Shown: positions 1-8,533 of the stretch, one piece after another
Layout of the letters: each line of letters opens with the position of its first letter
How positions within the stretch are numbered: position 1 is the first letter of the stretch
DNA from: Planctomycetota bacterium
GTDB lineage: Bacteria; Planctomycetota; Planctomycetia; Gemmatales; Gemmataceae
NCBI GenBank assembly: GCA_021325115.1
Contig: JAJPHU010000337.1
Coordinates: 1 to 32,223 of the forward strand
DNA length: 32,223 nucleotides
Direction of reading: 5' to 3'
Translations under genes and position numbers: made by a program
Notes under the pieces: model-generated
Databases searched by the model: none
Told to the model about the DNA's origin: nothing
What the model saw: only the letters and a program-made list of their open reading frames with translations

Positions 1-108
1 ACCCCCGAACCAGCAAGCTTGGCGTTGTGGCTCAGCGGCCTGCCCGTGCTGGGTCTGGTCCGCTACTGGCGCCGTCGTCAACGGGGCGGCCCCTTAGCAG
101 TCGCGTAA
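1..108 (+). CDS. C-terminal end of a PEP-CTERM sorting-signal protein (5' truncated)
   Basis: Frame 1 is open from the first base to a TAA at 106-108 and encodes 35 residues. They begin with PEPASLALWLSG at residues 3-14, run through a hydrophobic helix (LPVLGLVRYW) and end in an Arg cluster (RRRQR). This is the tripartite PEP-CTERM signal: Pro-Glu-Pro, one membrane helix, then basic residues. Known role of the family: such tails are recognised by an exosortase, a membrane cysteine protease that processes exported proteins for the cell surface. The main body of the protein lies outside the window, so its function cannot be given. It sits just upstream of a glycan-synthesis locus, the usual genomic setting for these signals. 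A strong hairpin follows at 135-162. Confidence is high for the motif and none for the protein's role. Confidence 0.8.
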   Translation, partial: TPEPASLALWLSGLPVLGLVRYWRRRQRGGPLAVA

Positions 109-134
109 CGGACAGGTATTCCTGGCTTCCGTCC

Positions 135-166
135 AAGGGGCGGCCCAACGAGGCCGCCCCTTTGTT
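135..166 (+). terminator. Rho-independent-type terminator after the PEP-CTERM gene
   Basis: An 11-bp perfect stem (135-145 with 152-162, arm AAGGGGCGGCC) with a six-base loop is followed by TTTGTTT. It lies 27 bp after the stop of the PEP-CTERM gene. The T-rich tail makes it the most conventional terminator in the window. Confidence 0.7.
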
Positions 167-251
167 TAACTCCTCGGAATCGCCCAAAGAAGTGCTACTC
201 GCCCCAACGCCCTCCTCCACAAAGAAGGGGCGTTTCTTCTTCCACTAGCTC

Positions 252-257
252 TATAAT
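252..257 (+). promoter_or_regulatory. Candidate -10 box for the TPR gene
   Basis: A perfect TATAAT lies 33 bp upstream of the ATG at 290, with GGAGG at 277-281 between them. I see no convincing -35 box 16-18 bp upstream, so this is suggestive only. Confidence 0.3.
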
Positions 258-289
258 AACGTGTCCATTTCTGATGCGGAGGTCTTCGC

Positions 290-3200
290 ATGTCTCTGCG
301 CTTCAACGTCAAATTCGCCGCTATTCTGCTGGTTTTGTGTATCATCTGCGGCGGCAGTGTTCACCTGTTGCACGGCTATCAACTCAAGCGCAACGCCGGC
401 GTTTTCCTCGACCGCGCCAACCGGGCCGAGCAAGAAGCGGAAGCCGCAGACGCTGAAGCGAAAACGGCGCTCTACCACAAAGAGATGGAACATCTCCGCC
501 ACTACCTCACCTTCCGTCCCACGGACACCGAAGCGCGAGCGCGCCTGGGCCTGTTGGCCGAGAAGCTGGCCCGCACAGGGAAGGATTTCTTCACAGCACT
601 GATCGTTTATGACACCGTGCTGCGTCAAGACCCGGCACGGAAAGACATCCGCCTGCGGGCCGCGAAAGTGGCCCTGCTTCTGGGCCGGCATGACGATGCC
701 CTGAATCACCTCACGACCCTGGGCGCCCTGGACAGCAGCGATGGTGAATTGCACACCCTCTATGGTCGGGCGCTGGAGCAGAAGGGCGATTACAAAGGCG
801 CGCGCGAGCACTATGCCAAAGCCGTCACCCTGCCGCCGGTCCAGCTGGAGACCTACACCGCCTATGCCGCCCTGCTCCGCCGCCGCATCAGCGATCCCGA
901 AGCAGCCAACAAGCTCATGGAGCAAATGGTCAAGGACACGCCGACAGCCGAGGCGTTCCTGGTGCTGAGCGCGTACTGGAAAGAATTCGATAAGAGCAAA
1001 AGCGGTGCAGAGCGAGCCGCCCGCGCCCTGGCCGAGGCCCAGAAGCGCGAACCCGATAATGCCGATGTGCTGCTTCAATCGGCCGAGGCTGCCCGCCAAA
1101 CGTCCGACATGGCCGCAGCTCGCAAGTTCCTCCAGCGCGGCATCGAGAAACATCCCGCCGATGCCCGCATGTATCTGGCGTTGTCTGCCCTCGAACAACA
1201 GGCCGGCCGACGCAGCGAGGCCGTCGCTCTCTTGCGCCGCGGGCTGGAAGCCAAACCGGGACAGATCGATCTGCTGTGGGCGCTGGCCGACCTGCGCGTC
1301 GGCGACGGCGAGGAATCGGAAATGGCAGACCTTCTCGCGCAGATGAAAAAAGGCGGCCTGGCGTCGGCACAGCTGGATTACCTGCGAGCGCGGCTGCTAC
1401 TGGCCAAGGGACGCTGGCGCGACAGCGCCGACCTGCTGGAACGCACTCGTCCGGGACTGGAAGCCTGGCCCGCCCTGGTACGGCACAGCGATTTGTTGCT
1501 GGCCCGCTGCTACGAACAGCTGGGCGATGTGGACCAGCGCTACACAGCTTATCAGCGCCTGGTATCCGCTGATCCGTTGTCGATACCCGGCAACCTGGGT
1601 CTGGGCGCCGCTCTGGAAGCGCTCGGACGCGAGGAGGACGCTTTGAAGGCGTATCAGCGTCTGTTGCGGTTGGAAGGCGTTGGTTCTCAGGCCCGCCTCC
1701 GTGTGGCGCGTCTGCTGATTCGCCGCAACCAGCAACGCCCCCCCGCCGAGCAACAGTGGGAAGAAGTTGATCGCCTTCTGAGCGGGGAGCGTCAGCCCCC
1801 CGAGCGAGAGGCGGATGCCTCCCGCTCCGATGCCGTCGAGACGGCGATCCTGCGAGCCGCGGCCTGGATGGCGCGCGGCCAAGCCCAACAAGCAGAGCAG
1901 GTGTTGAAGGATGCACGCAAGGCACATCCGAAGGAAGTCACACTCTGGGTCGCCCTGACCGAGCTTGCCGAGCAACGCAAGCAGCCCAAAGAGGCAGACG
2001 CCTTGCTCGACGAGGCAGAGCGCACTCTGGGTGATAGCGTTGCCCTGCGGCTGGCCCGGGCTTCTCAGGCCCTTCGCCGCGACGCCGCGAAGTCTCTTCC
2101 TGTTTTGGCAAAATTGGCCGAGGGAGCAGAGAAGTTCCCCGAAGACGATCAGGTACGTCTGCTGCGCGGCTTGGCGGCGGCTCACAGTCTGGCCAACGAT
2201 CGAGACGGAGCGGCCCGGCTGTGGACGCGCTTGGCCGAGTTGCGGCCCAATGATCTGAGCGTCCGCATCGCGCAGTTCGATCTGGCCCTGTTGTCCAAGG
2301 ATCCGTCGGCCATCAATCGTGCTATCGACGCCATCCGCAACATCGAGGGCGCAGACGGTTCCTTGTGGAAGTACGCCCGTGCCGCTCAGCTGGTAGAAGA
2401 GGCCCGCAGTGGCGAGCGGAACAAGCTCGTCGAGGCGCGGGGACTGCTTGAAGAAGTGATGATTAAGCGGCCGAGTTGGCCGCGCGCTCCGGTTTGCCTG
2501 GCCTTGGCCGAGGAATTGGCCGGCTATCCGGAACAGGCCATCCGCCGCTATCAGCAAGCCGTCGAGCTAGGCGACCATAGCGTTACCACCATCCGTTCGC
2601 TCGTCCAGCTATTGTATCAGCGGCGGCGCTTTGCCGACGCCGAGGCGGCGTTGCGCCAGCTGCCGCAGCCAGACGCCATGCCGTCCGATTTGCAACGGCT
2701 GGCCGCTGAGGTTTCCCTGCGCACCCATGCCAACCCCGATCACGCCTTGCGCCTGGCCCAACAGGCTGTGACGGCCGACTCCAAGGACTACCGCGATCAT
2801 CTCTGGCTGGGGCAGATGTTGGCGCAGAGCCAGACCCACGCTGCCGAGGCTGAGAAAGCGCTCCGGCGCGCCCTGGCCCTGGCCGAGAATGAACCAGCAA
2901 CCTGGTTTGCCCTGGTGCAATTCCTGACGCGCACAGGCAAGAAAAAAGAGGCCGAAGCGCTCCTCGCTCAGGCTGAATCTAAGCTACCGCCCGACAAGTC
3001 TGCCCTGACTCTGGCCGCCTGCTACGAGACCGTGGACCAGCTCGACCGGGCCAAAGAACTCTACCGCAACGCCTTGGCCGCTCATCCCGAAGATCCCGAC
3101 ACGCTTACCAACGCGGCCAAGTTCTATCTGCGTACCGGCGCTTCGGCAGAAGCGGAGAAATGTCTGAATCGCCTGATGGAGTCGAAGGCCCATTCGGAGG

Positions 3201-4540
3201 ACGCAGCCTGGGCACGGCGGATGTTGGCGTTTGTGCTTCATGCCCGCGGCGATTATCAACACAAGCGCCAAGCCTTGAGCCTGCTGAACATCCTCGACGA
3301 TCCGCTGGCAGATACAGCTCTCAAGGAGATGCCGGTAGAGGAGATCCGCGCCCGCGCTGCCTTGCTGGCCCGCAGCTGGGAGCGGCGCCAACGTCAGGAA
3401 GCCATCCGCCTGCTGGAGAGCTTGGGCACCCGGCAGCCGCTGAGCGCCGTCGATCAGTTCATGTTGGGGCAACTGTACGAATCGATCGGCAAATGGAACG
3501 AAGCCAGCCGCCGCCTGGGTGCTGCCGTCAGCGCCGAGAGTGACAATCTCGTCTATCTGGCGAGCTACATCAACAGCCTGCTGCGGCACCAAGAATGGAC
3601 GGCAGCGGTCCCGTGGCTGGCCAAGCTGGAGCAGAAACAGCCCAATAGTCTCGTGACCGTGCAATTGAAAGCCCGCCTGCTGCAAGGCGAGGGCAAGAAC
3701 GACGAAGCCGTCGCTGCCGTTATGAGCTATACTCGAAACAAGGACGCCGACCTCCGCCAAGCTGCTCTGCTGCTCGAATCGATCGGCCGGACAGCAGATG
3801 CCGGTGCGCTTTTCCACCGGCTGGCCCAGGACGGCAAGCGTCCGGAAGCGGCCCTGGAATGGGCTGCTTTCCTGGGCCGACAGGGACGTACCCAAGAGGC
3901 CCTGGATGAATGCGAACGCGCCGCCGCCAAGGGCAAGATAGCGAATGTGGCCGAAACCTTCCTTCTCGTGCTGTACACTGCCTCGGAACCGGGGCCATAC
4001 TGCGAGCGAGTGGAGCGTTGGCTGACACAGGCAGCGGCAAGCCAAGAGGGAAGACGCCTCGATTTCATGCCCTATATCGCTGCCTTGCGCAACATCCAGG
4101 GCAAGTATGCCGAGTCGGAAGCCCTGTATCGCCAAATCTTGGCCAAGCAGCCGAACGATGTGCTGGCCCTGAACAATTTGGCCTTCCTGATGGCCGAATA
4201 CGAAGGTAAGCCGGCAGATGCCCTCGCCCTGCTCAAGCAGGCCTGGGAGCAAGCGGGCCCATCGGCTGTTCTCAGCGATACCCGCGCCGTCGTTTACTTG
4301 AAGTTGGGAGAAGCCAAGAAAGCCGTTGAAGAATTGGAAGAGTTGGTAAGCAACTCTCCCCGGCCCGAGGCTTACTTCCATCTGGCCCAGGCGCACGAAA
4401 CCGCCGGCGACCGCGTCGCCGCCCGCCTGGCTTTCCTCAAGGGCCAGGAGCTGAAGCTCAAGCTTACCAGCCTCCATCCGCTGGAACGAAGGGCTTATCA
4501 GCAAATGGTACAGCGATTTCATTCAGAGCCGCGACCGTAA
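290..4540 (+). CDS. Large membrane-anchored tetratricopeptide-repeat protein
   Basis: This 1416-residue protein has one hydrophobic segment near the N-terminus (about residues 10-28, AAILLVLCIICGGSVHLL). No proper lipobox is present, so it is probably a signal anchor. The rest is a nearly continuous solenoid of helical TPR-like units, with recurring A-x-x-Y/L-x-x-A-L patterns and Pro/Asp turns (for example RQILAKQPNDVLALNNLAFL near residue 1282). Known role: TPR solenoids are protein-interaction scaffolds. A long TPR protein (PrsT type) is a recurring member of PEP-CTERM/exopolysaccharide loci, although that family is usually a lipoprotein and shorter. By inference it may scaffold glycan assembly or export in the envelope. 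The start is supported by GGAGG at 277-281. A long inverted repeat overlaps its stop codon. No enzymatic motif was seen. Confidence 0.85.
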   Translation: MSLRFNVKFAAILLVLCIICGGSVHLLHGYQLKRNAGVFLDRANRAEQEAEAADAEAKTALYHKEMEHLRHYLTFRPTDTEARARLGLLAEKLARTGKDFFTALIVYDTVLRQDPARKDIRLRAAKVALLLGRHDDALNHLTTLGALDSSDGELHTLYGRALEQKGDYKGAREHYAKAVTLPPVQLETYTAYAALLRRRISDPEAANKLMEQMVKDTPTAEAFLVLSAYWKEFDKSKSGAERAARALAEAQKREPDNADVLLQSAEAARQTSDMAAARKFLQRGIEKHPADARMYLALSALEQQAGRRSEAVALLRRGLEAKPGQIDLLWALADLRVGDGEESEMADLLAQMKKGGLASAQLDYLRARLLLAKGRWRDSADLLERTRPGLEAWPALVRHSDLLLARCYEQLGDVDQRYTAYQRLVSADPLSIPGNLGLGAALEALGREEDALKAYQRLLRLEGVGSQARLRVARLLIRRNQQRPPAEQQWEEVDRLLSGERQPPEREADASRSDAVETAILRAAAWMARGQAQQAEQVLKDARKAHPKEVTLWVALTELAEQRKQPKEADALLDEAERTLGDSVALRLARASQALRRDAAKSLPVLAKLAEGAEKFPEDDQVRLLRGLAAAHSLANDRDGAARLWTRLAELRPNDLSVRIAQFDLALLSKDPSAINRAIDAIRNIEGADGSLWKYARAAQLVEEARSGERNKLVEARGLLEEVMIKRPSWPRAPVCLALAEELAGYPEQAIRRYQQAVELGDHSVTTIRSLVQLLYQRRRFADAEAALRQLPQPDAMPSDLQRLAAEVSLRTHANPDHALRLAQQAVTADSKDYRDHLWLGQMLAQSQTHAAEAEKALRRALALAENEPATWFALVQFLTRTGKKKEAEALLAQAESKLPPDKSALTLAACYETVDQLDRAKELYRNALAAHPEDPDTLTNAAKFYLRTGASAEAEKCLNRLMESKAHSEDAAWARRMLAFVLHARGDYQHKRQALSLLNILDDPLADTALKEMPVEEIRARAALLARSWERRQRQEAIRLLESLGTRQPLSAVDQFMLGQLYESIGKWNEASRRLGAAVSAESDNLVYLASYINSLLRHQEWTAAVPWLAKLEQKQPNSLVTVQLKARLLQGEGKNDEAVAAVMSYTRNKDADLRQAALLLESIGRTADAGALFHRLAQDGKRPEAALEWAAFLGRQGRTQEALDECERAAAKGKIANVAETFLLVLYTASEPGPYCERVERWLTQAAASQEGRRLDFMPYIAALRNIQGKYAESEALYRQILAKQPNDVLALNNLAFLMAEYEGKPADALALLKQAWEQAGPSAVLSDTRAVVYLKLGEAKKAVEELEELVSNSPRPEAYFHLAQAHETAGDRVAARLAFLKGQELKLKLTSLHPLERRAYQQMVQRFHSEPRP

Positions 4541-4579
4541 GGGAGCGGGGGGAATGCCGCTCCCTTACGATCGCGGCTC
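4526..4579. repeat. Stop-codon-embedded inverted repeat
   Basis: Arms 4526-4548 and 4557-4579 are 23 bp each with one mismatch and an eight-base loop. The TAA stop of the TPR gene (4538-4540) lies inside the left arm. No T-run follows on the + strand; the next bases are AGCTAGAGGTGAGG, which includes the ribosome binding site of the next gene. It could act as a terminator, an mRNA 3'-end stabiliser, or be a dispersed palindromic repeat. Confidence 0.8.
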
Positions 4580-4602
4580 AGCTAGAGGTGAGGTTCTGCC
4601 GC

Positions 4603-6525
4603 ATGTGCGGAATCGTTGGCGTCTTTCACTATGACCGAAGCGAGCCAGTCTCCAGCGAATTGCTCGTTCGACTGGGAGAGACACTACAGCATCGGGGACC
4701 GGATGACGCAGGAGTGTGGGTCAATACCGAGCGCACGGTCGGCTTTGCCCATCGGCGGTTGAGCATCGTTGATCTTTCGCCAGACGGCCATCAGCCTATG
4801 ACCAGCGCGAACGGCTCGCTTGTCCTGACGTTCAATGGCGAAATCTATAACCACCTCGATTGGCGGCCCAAACTGGAACGGCGCGGACACCGCTTTCACT
4901 CCCGTTCCGATACCGAAGTGATTCTCCACCTGTATCAAGAATACGGCGTCGAGTGTGTTGAGCATCTGGACGGTATGTTTGCCTTTGCCCTGTGGGACCA
5001 GGATGCCGGACGCCTGCTCTTGGCACGCGACCGCTTGGGCATCAAGCCCCTGTATTATGTTCTGCGTCCGGGGATGCTGCTGTTCGCCTCCGAGATCAAG
5101 GCGTTGTTGGCTCATCCCGAAGTGGCAAGCGAACTGGATCGTGAGGCCCTGGGCTATTATCTTGCTCTCAAGACTGTGCCTGCGCCGCGGACCTTATTCG
5201 CCGGAATACGCAAGCTGCAAGCTGGCTCCATCCTGATCGGTGGGCGAGACGGTTCGTTCCGAACGCGATCCTTTTGGGATGTGGTTTCTCCGTCGCGGCC
5301 TGTCGATCCAGCTCTCGATGAACAAGCCGCCGCGGCAACCATCCGTAAGCTCCTCACGGAAGCGGTTGCCAAGCGTTTGATGGCAGACGTGCCCCTGGGG
5401 GCCTTTCTGAGCGGCGGATTGGATTCGAGCGCAATTGTAGCGCTCATGGCCACGCTCCAATCGCAACCGATCAACACTTTTTCAGTCGGGATCGAGAACA
5501 TCCCTGAGGAAAACGAACTCGAATATGCTCGCCTGGTGGCCCAGCGTTTTGCCACGAATCATCAGGAGGTGATAATCGGCCAAAACGACGTCATTGAGTA
5601 TCTTCCGGACCTCGTCTATCAACAGGACGAACCGCTTGCCGACCCGGTTTGTGTGCCTCTTTTCTATCTCGCGCGCTTGGCGCGCGCCTCCGGCATCAAA
5701 GTCGTTTTGGCCGGGGAGGGAAGCGATGAGCAGTTTCTCGGCTACGACACACGTATTCATTTTCTCCGGCGTTTTCAGCGGCTGTGGAGACCGTTGCTCG
5801 CGCTTCCTGCTGGCATGAGGCGGCGGATGCACGAGCTGGCCGCCACTGTCCATCGGGCAACAGGACTTGGCCGCCGTTGCGAGCGGATACTCGGCAAGGC
5901 TGCTCGAGGCGACGCGCTTTTCCTCGGCTCGCAGGCTTTTGACGGGGACACCCTGGAACGCCTGTTCGGCGATGGCGCCCCCAAAGAGCTTGGCGAGGCC
6001 TCCCGTGCAGTGGCAGATACCTGCCGTCCTCTTCTGGCCGCCTGGCCCGCCGCCGACATTGCCAGCCGGGTCATTTATATCGACCTCAAAATCCGTATCG
6101 CCGAATTGTTGCTTATGCGGATCGACAAAGTGACCATGTCTCTCGGTTTGGAAGCACGCGTACCGTTTCTGGATCATCGCCTGGCGGAATATCTCATGAC
6201 GGTCCCCATGCAGCTCAAACTCAAAGGCTGGAATGCCAAATACCTCCTCAAGCGCGCCATGGCCGACCTCCTTCCGCCGGTTATCCTGGAGCGCCCGAAG
6301 AAGGCTTTTGCCGCCCCCGTAGGCGCATGGCTTCGCAACGGATTGAGCAGCTTCGCTCGCGACGTGATCTTCCAGTCCGGCCTGCGAAAGCTCGGCCTTT
6401 TCCGCTATGCAGCCGTGGAACAGATGCTGGAGGAGCACTGCTCCGGCCAACGCAATCATGATACGCGGCTCTGGAACCTGATGAATTTGAGCGCCTGGTA
6501 TGATCGATTTTTTGGCCAAAATTGA
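4603..6525 (+). CDS. Asparagine-synthase-like amidotransferase of the exopolysaccharide locus
   Basis: The protein has 640 residues from the ATG at 4603. That start is chosen because it makes Cys2 (MCGIVGVF) the N-terminal nucleophile of a class II glutaminase, and GAGGTGAG at 4585-4592 is well placed. A GTG at 4588 is in frame but would bury the Cys. The glutaminase domain spans about residues 2-200, with HRRLSI (50-55), FNGEIYN (77-83) and SDTEV (102-106). The asparagine-synthase ATP-pyrophosphatase domain spans about 240-600, with PP-loop SGGLDSS at 270-276 and a GEGSDE motif. Family chemistry: glutamine-derived ammonia amidates an acyl-adenylated carboxylate. Homologues of this length are typical of exosortase-associated glycan loci, where they probably amidate a sugar acid rather than free aspartate. 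It starts an operon-like run; the next gene begins nine bases later. Confidence 0.88.
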   Translation: MCGIVGVFHYDRSEPVSSELLVRLGETLQHRGPDDAGVWVNTERTVGFAHRRLSIVDLSPDGHQPMTSANGSLVLTFNGEIYNHLDWRPKLERRGHRFHSRSDTEVILHLYQEYGVECVEHLDGMFAFALWDQDAGRLLLARDRLGIKPLYYVLRPGMLLFASEIKALLAHPEVASELDREALGYYLALKTVPAPRTLFAGIRKLQAGSILIGGRDGSFRTRSFWDVVSPSRPVDPALDEQAAAATIRKLLTEAVAKRLMADVPLGAFLSGGLDSSAIVALMATLQSQPINTFSVGIENIPEENELEYARLVAQRFATNHQEVIIGQNDVIEYLPDLVYQQDEPLADPVCVPLFYLARLARASGIKVVLAGEGSDEQFLGYDTRIHFLRRFQRLWRPLLALPAGMRRRMHELAATVHRATGLGRRCERILGKAARGDALFLGSQAFDGDTLERLFGDGAPKELGEASRAVADTCRPLLAAWPAADIASRVIYIDLKIRIAELLLMRIDKVTMSLGLEARVPFLDHRLAEYLMTVPMQLKLKGWNAKYLLKRAMADLLPPVILERPKKAFAAPVGAWLRNGLSSFARDVIFQSGLRKLGLFRYAAVEQMLEEHCSGQRNHDTRLWNLMNLSAWYDRFFGQN

Positions 6526-6534
6526 GAGCGCAAG

Positions 6535-7314
6535 ATGAAGAAACTGCTGTCCCGAGTGATTCTTCGCTGGTACTTGCCTCGATTCCTCGGCGCTGCCCAC
6601 GCTTTCAATCGCCTGTTGGGACAAGCGATTCGGATGCAGCTGGGCTGGATCTCCGATGAAGCGTTTCGTTGCCATCTCGCCACATTCTATCAACAGCTCG
6701 ATCCTGGCTCGATCCAGCGCGATCTTCGCTTCGAGGAAAAGGTCCAGCATCTGAACCGACCCGGCGGATATAAAGTTCCTATTTCGACCTTTAATGACGA
6801 TTCCTCTTCGTCGGCGAGATCGGGACGATTGAACCTGTGGCAGCGGCGCTTCGCTTTGCTGGGCCACCTCGGAGTCCGAGCGGACATTTTGATTTTGCGG
6901 GCGGGAGAACAGATACCGCCTCATGGCCACTATCGGGTGGTGTCTGGGTTCTATGTGCTTGCCGGTCGTGTGGCGATCCGTCATTATGACCGGGTTCGTG
7001 AAGAGAACGGGAAACTACTTGTCCGCAAGGTGCTCGATACCGAGCTTGGTCCCGGCGGTTTTACAACGAACTCAGAAACCTATCACAATATTCACTGGCT
7101 TCAAGGGCTTGCCGAGCAATCGTACCTTTTCCGTGTGACGGCGCTCGATACGCCAACGGCGGCTTTCGGCGGCACAGCACGGACCGATCCACGCATTTAC
7201 GTGGATCCGAGCGGCGAGCCGGATGAATCGGGCCTCATAGCAGCGGCTTACGTCAACGAGGCGACGGCCAAGCGCCTCTTTATTCATCCACCGGTCCTTC
7301 AGAAGAGCAATTGA
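6535..7314 (+). CDS. Cupin-fold protein of unknown function
   Basis: This 259-residue protein carries a recognisable cupin core. Motif 1 is GEQIPPHGHY (124-133) followed by G144, giving H130 and H132 as likely metal ligands. The usual Glu is replaced by Ser (S137). Motif 2 is represented by PGG-FTTNSETYHN with H184. About 100 residues precede the cupin and are basic and helical at the start (MKKLLSRVILRWYLPRF), perhaps a membrane-peripheral helix. It sits between the amidotransferase (9-bp gap) and a GT4 enzyme (4-bp gap), so it is almost surely co-transcribed with glycan genes. Sugar isomerases, epimerases and oxygenases use this fold, but I cannot assign a substrate. Cysteine-dioxygenase-like chemistry is an alternative. 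Fold confidence is good; function is unknown. Confidence 0.75.
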   Translation: MKKLLSRVILRWYLPRFLGAAHAFNRLLGQAIRMQLGWISDEAFRCHLATFYQQLDPGSIQRDLRFEEKVQHLNRPGGYKVPISTFNDDSSSSARSGRLNLWQRRFALLGHLGVRADILILRAGEQIPPHGHYRVVSGFYVLAGRVAIRHYDRVREENGKLLVRKVLDTELGPGGFTTNSETYHNIHWLQGLAEQSYLFRVTALDTPTAAFGGTARTDPRIYVDPSGEPDESGLIAAAYVNEATAKRLFIHPPVLQKSN

Positions 7315-7318
7315 ATAT

Positions 7319-8452
7319 ATGTACGACCGTAAATACCCTCTATCAGTCGTTCACCTGGTCTTGGGGCTGAACGTTGGCGGACTGGAGATGGTTGTCCTCA
7401 ATCTGGTGCGCCATTGCAATCGAGACCGCTTCTCTCCCCACATCATTTGCCTTCAGGAGCCTGGGCAGCTGGCGCCTGCCTTCACCGAGCTGAATGTCCC
7501 TCTCGAAAGCCTCGATTGCCCCAAGCTCCCAAAGGCACGCACTCTTTACCGTCTGATCCGCCGGCTACGTCAATTGAGGCCGCATGTCCTGCATACTCAC
7601 AATATGAGTCCCCACTTTTTCGGAGTTATCGCTGCACGTCTCGCGGGCGTGCCCGTCGTCGTTCATACCAAACACGGACGGAACGATCCCACTCGACGCA
7701 GCGCCGTGTTCAAGAACTGGTTGGCTTCTTATTTCACCGACCGGATCGTACCCGTTTCCGAAGACGCCGCTGCCGTGGTACGCGAGATTGAGGGCGTACC
7801 GGACCGAAGAATCCATGTTATCCGTAATGGCATCGATCTGGATCGTTTTCCTTTCACACATCGGAATGGTCAGCACACCGGCAAACATGCAGTCCACGTC
7901 GCCCGTTTGTGCATTTCCAAGGACCAATCCACTCTCTTGCAAGCAGCGCGGCAGGTGCTCGACGTCGAACCTGATTTCCGTTTAACCCTCGTAGGCGATG
8001 GTCCCGACCGGGAAATGTTGCTTGCTCTCCATAAAGAGCTTGGGCTGGGGGAACGTGTCGTGTTCTTGGGGGAGCGCCACGACGTACCAGCGATCTTGGC
8101 CTGCGCAGATTTATTCGTGCTTCCCTCCGTGGAGGAAGGCATTCCCCTGACGATCTTGGAAGCGATGGCCACAGGCTTGCCGGTGGTGGCCACGCCAGTG
8201 GGCGGAAATCCCGAAGTGGTGGTTCCGAATGAGACCGGGTTGTTGGTGCCCCCCCAATCTCCTCAGAGATTAGCCGAGGCTCTTCTCACCTTGGTCCGCG
8301 AGCCAAGCCGCGCCCGCCGCATGGGGGCAGCCGGCCGTAAGCGCGTGGAACAACTATTTGATATCCGTAAGGTCGTTGCTTCTTACGAAGCGCTCTATGA
8401 ATCCCTGTATACTGCGGAAGTCAACGGTTTAGCGGCGAACGGTCGGCGTTAG
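7319..8452 (+). CDS. GT4-family glycosyltransferase (PEP-CTERM/EPS-type sugar transferase)
   Basis: This 377-residue GT-B protein has the N-terminal acceptor motif LGLNVGGLEMVVLNL (residues 14-28), typical of the sugar-transferase family found in PEP-CTERM/EPS loci. The central acceptor side includes VHTKHGRND. The linker is IRNGIDLDRF. The C-terminal donor domain has LVGDGPDRE and the EX7E motif EEGIPLTILE followed by AMATGLPVVAT, which binds nucleotide-sugar diphosphates. Expected role: cytosolic addition of a hexose to a lipid-linked glycan with retention of configuration. It follows the cupin gene by four bases. Its stop codon TAG (8450-8452) lies in the left arm of a long inverted repeat. 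The donor sugar cannot be deduced. Confidence 0.9.
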   Translation: MYDRKYPLSVVHLVLGLNVGGLEMVVLNLVRHCNRDRFSPHIICLQEPGQLAPAFTELNVPLESLDCPKLPKARTLYRLIRRLRQLRPHVLHTHNMSPHFFGVIAARLAGVPVVVHTKHGRNDPTRRSAVFKNWLASYFTDRIVPVSEDAAAVVREIEGVPDRRIHVIRNGIDLDRFPFTHRNGQHTGKHAVHVARLCISKDQSTLLQAARQVLDVEPDFRLTLVGDGPDREMLLALHKELGLGERVVFLGERHDVPAILACADLFVLPSVEEGIPLTILEAMATGLPVVATPVGGNPEVVVPNETGLLVPPQSPQRLAEALLTLVREPSRARRMGAAGRKRVEQLFDIRKVVASYEALYESLYTAEVNGLAANGRR

Positions 8453-8494
8453 CTGGCTGGTGAAAAACGCACCAGCCAGCTAACGCCGATCGTT
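8438..8494. repeat. Stop-codon-embedded inverted repeat
   Basis: Arms 8438-8462 and 8470-8494 are 25 bp each with a single mismatch, which becomes a G-U pair in + strand RNA. The loop is AAAAACG. The TAG stop of the upstream glycosyltransferase is inside the left arm. No T-run follows. The internal CGTTAGC/GCTAACG segment resembles the CGTAAG core of other gene-end repeats in this window. Confidence 0.82.
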
Positions 8495-8533
8495 AGGAAC
8501 AATGATGGGCAACTCGATATAGGCCTTGTTGAT

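Noticed and set aside
27..248. 73-codon frame overlapping the PEP-CTERM end and terminator
   Set aside because: It reads straight through the hairpin at 135-162 and has no coding character.
2984..4522. Long minus-strand open frame (512 codons) opposite the TPR gene
   Set aside because: It is the mirror frame of a high-GC repeat gene. It has no domain, no start signal, and low-complexity Gln/Gly/Leu-rich sequence typical of antisense frames.
5482..6984. 500-codon minus-strand frame opposite the amidotransferase and cupin genes
   Set aside because: It spans two clearly real + strand genes with catalytic motifs and shows no recognisable motif itself.
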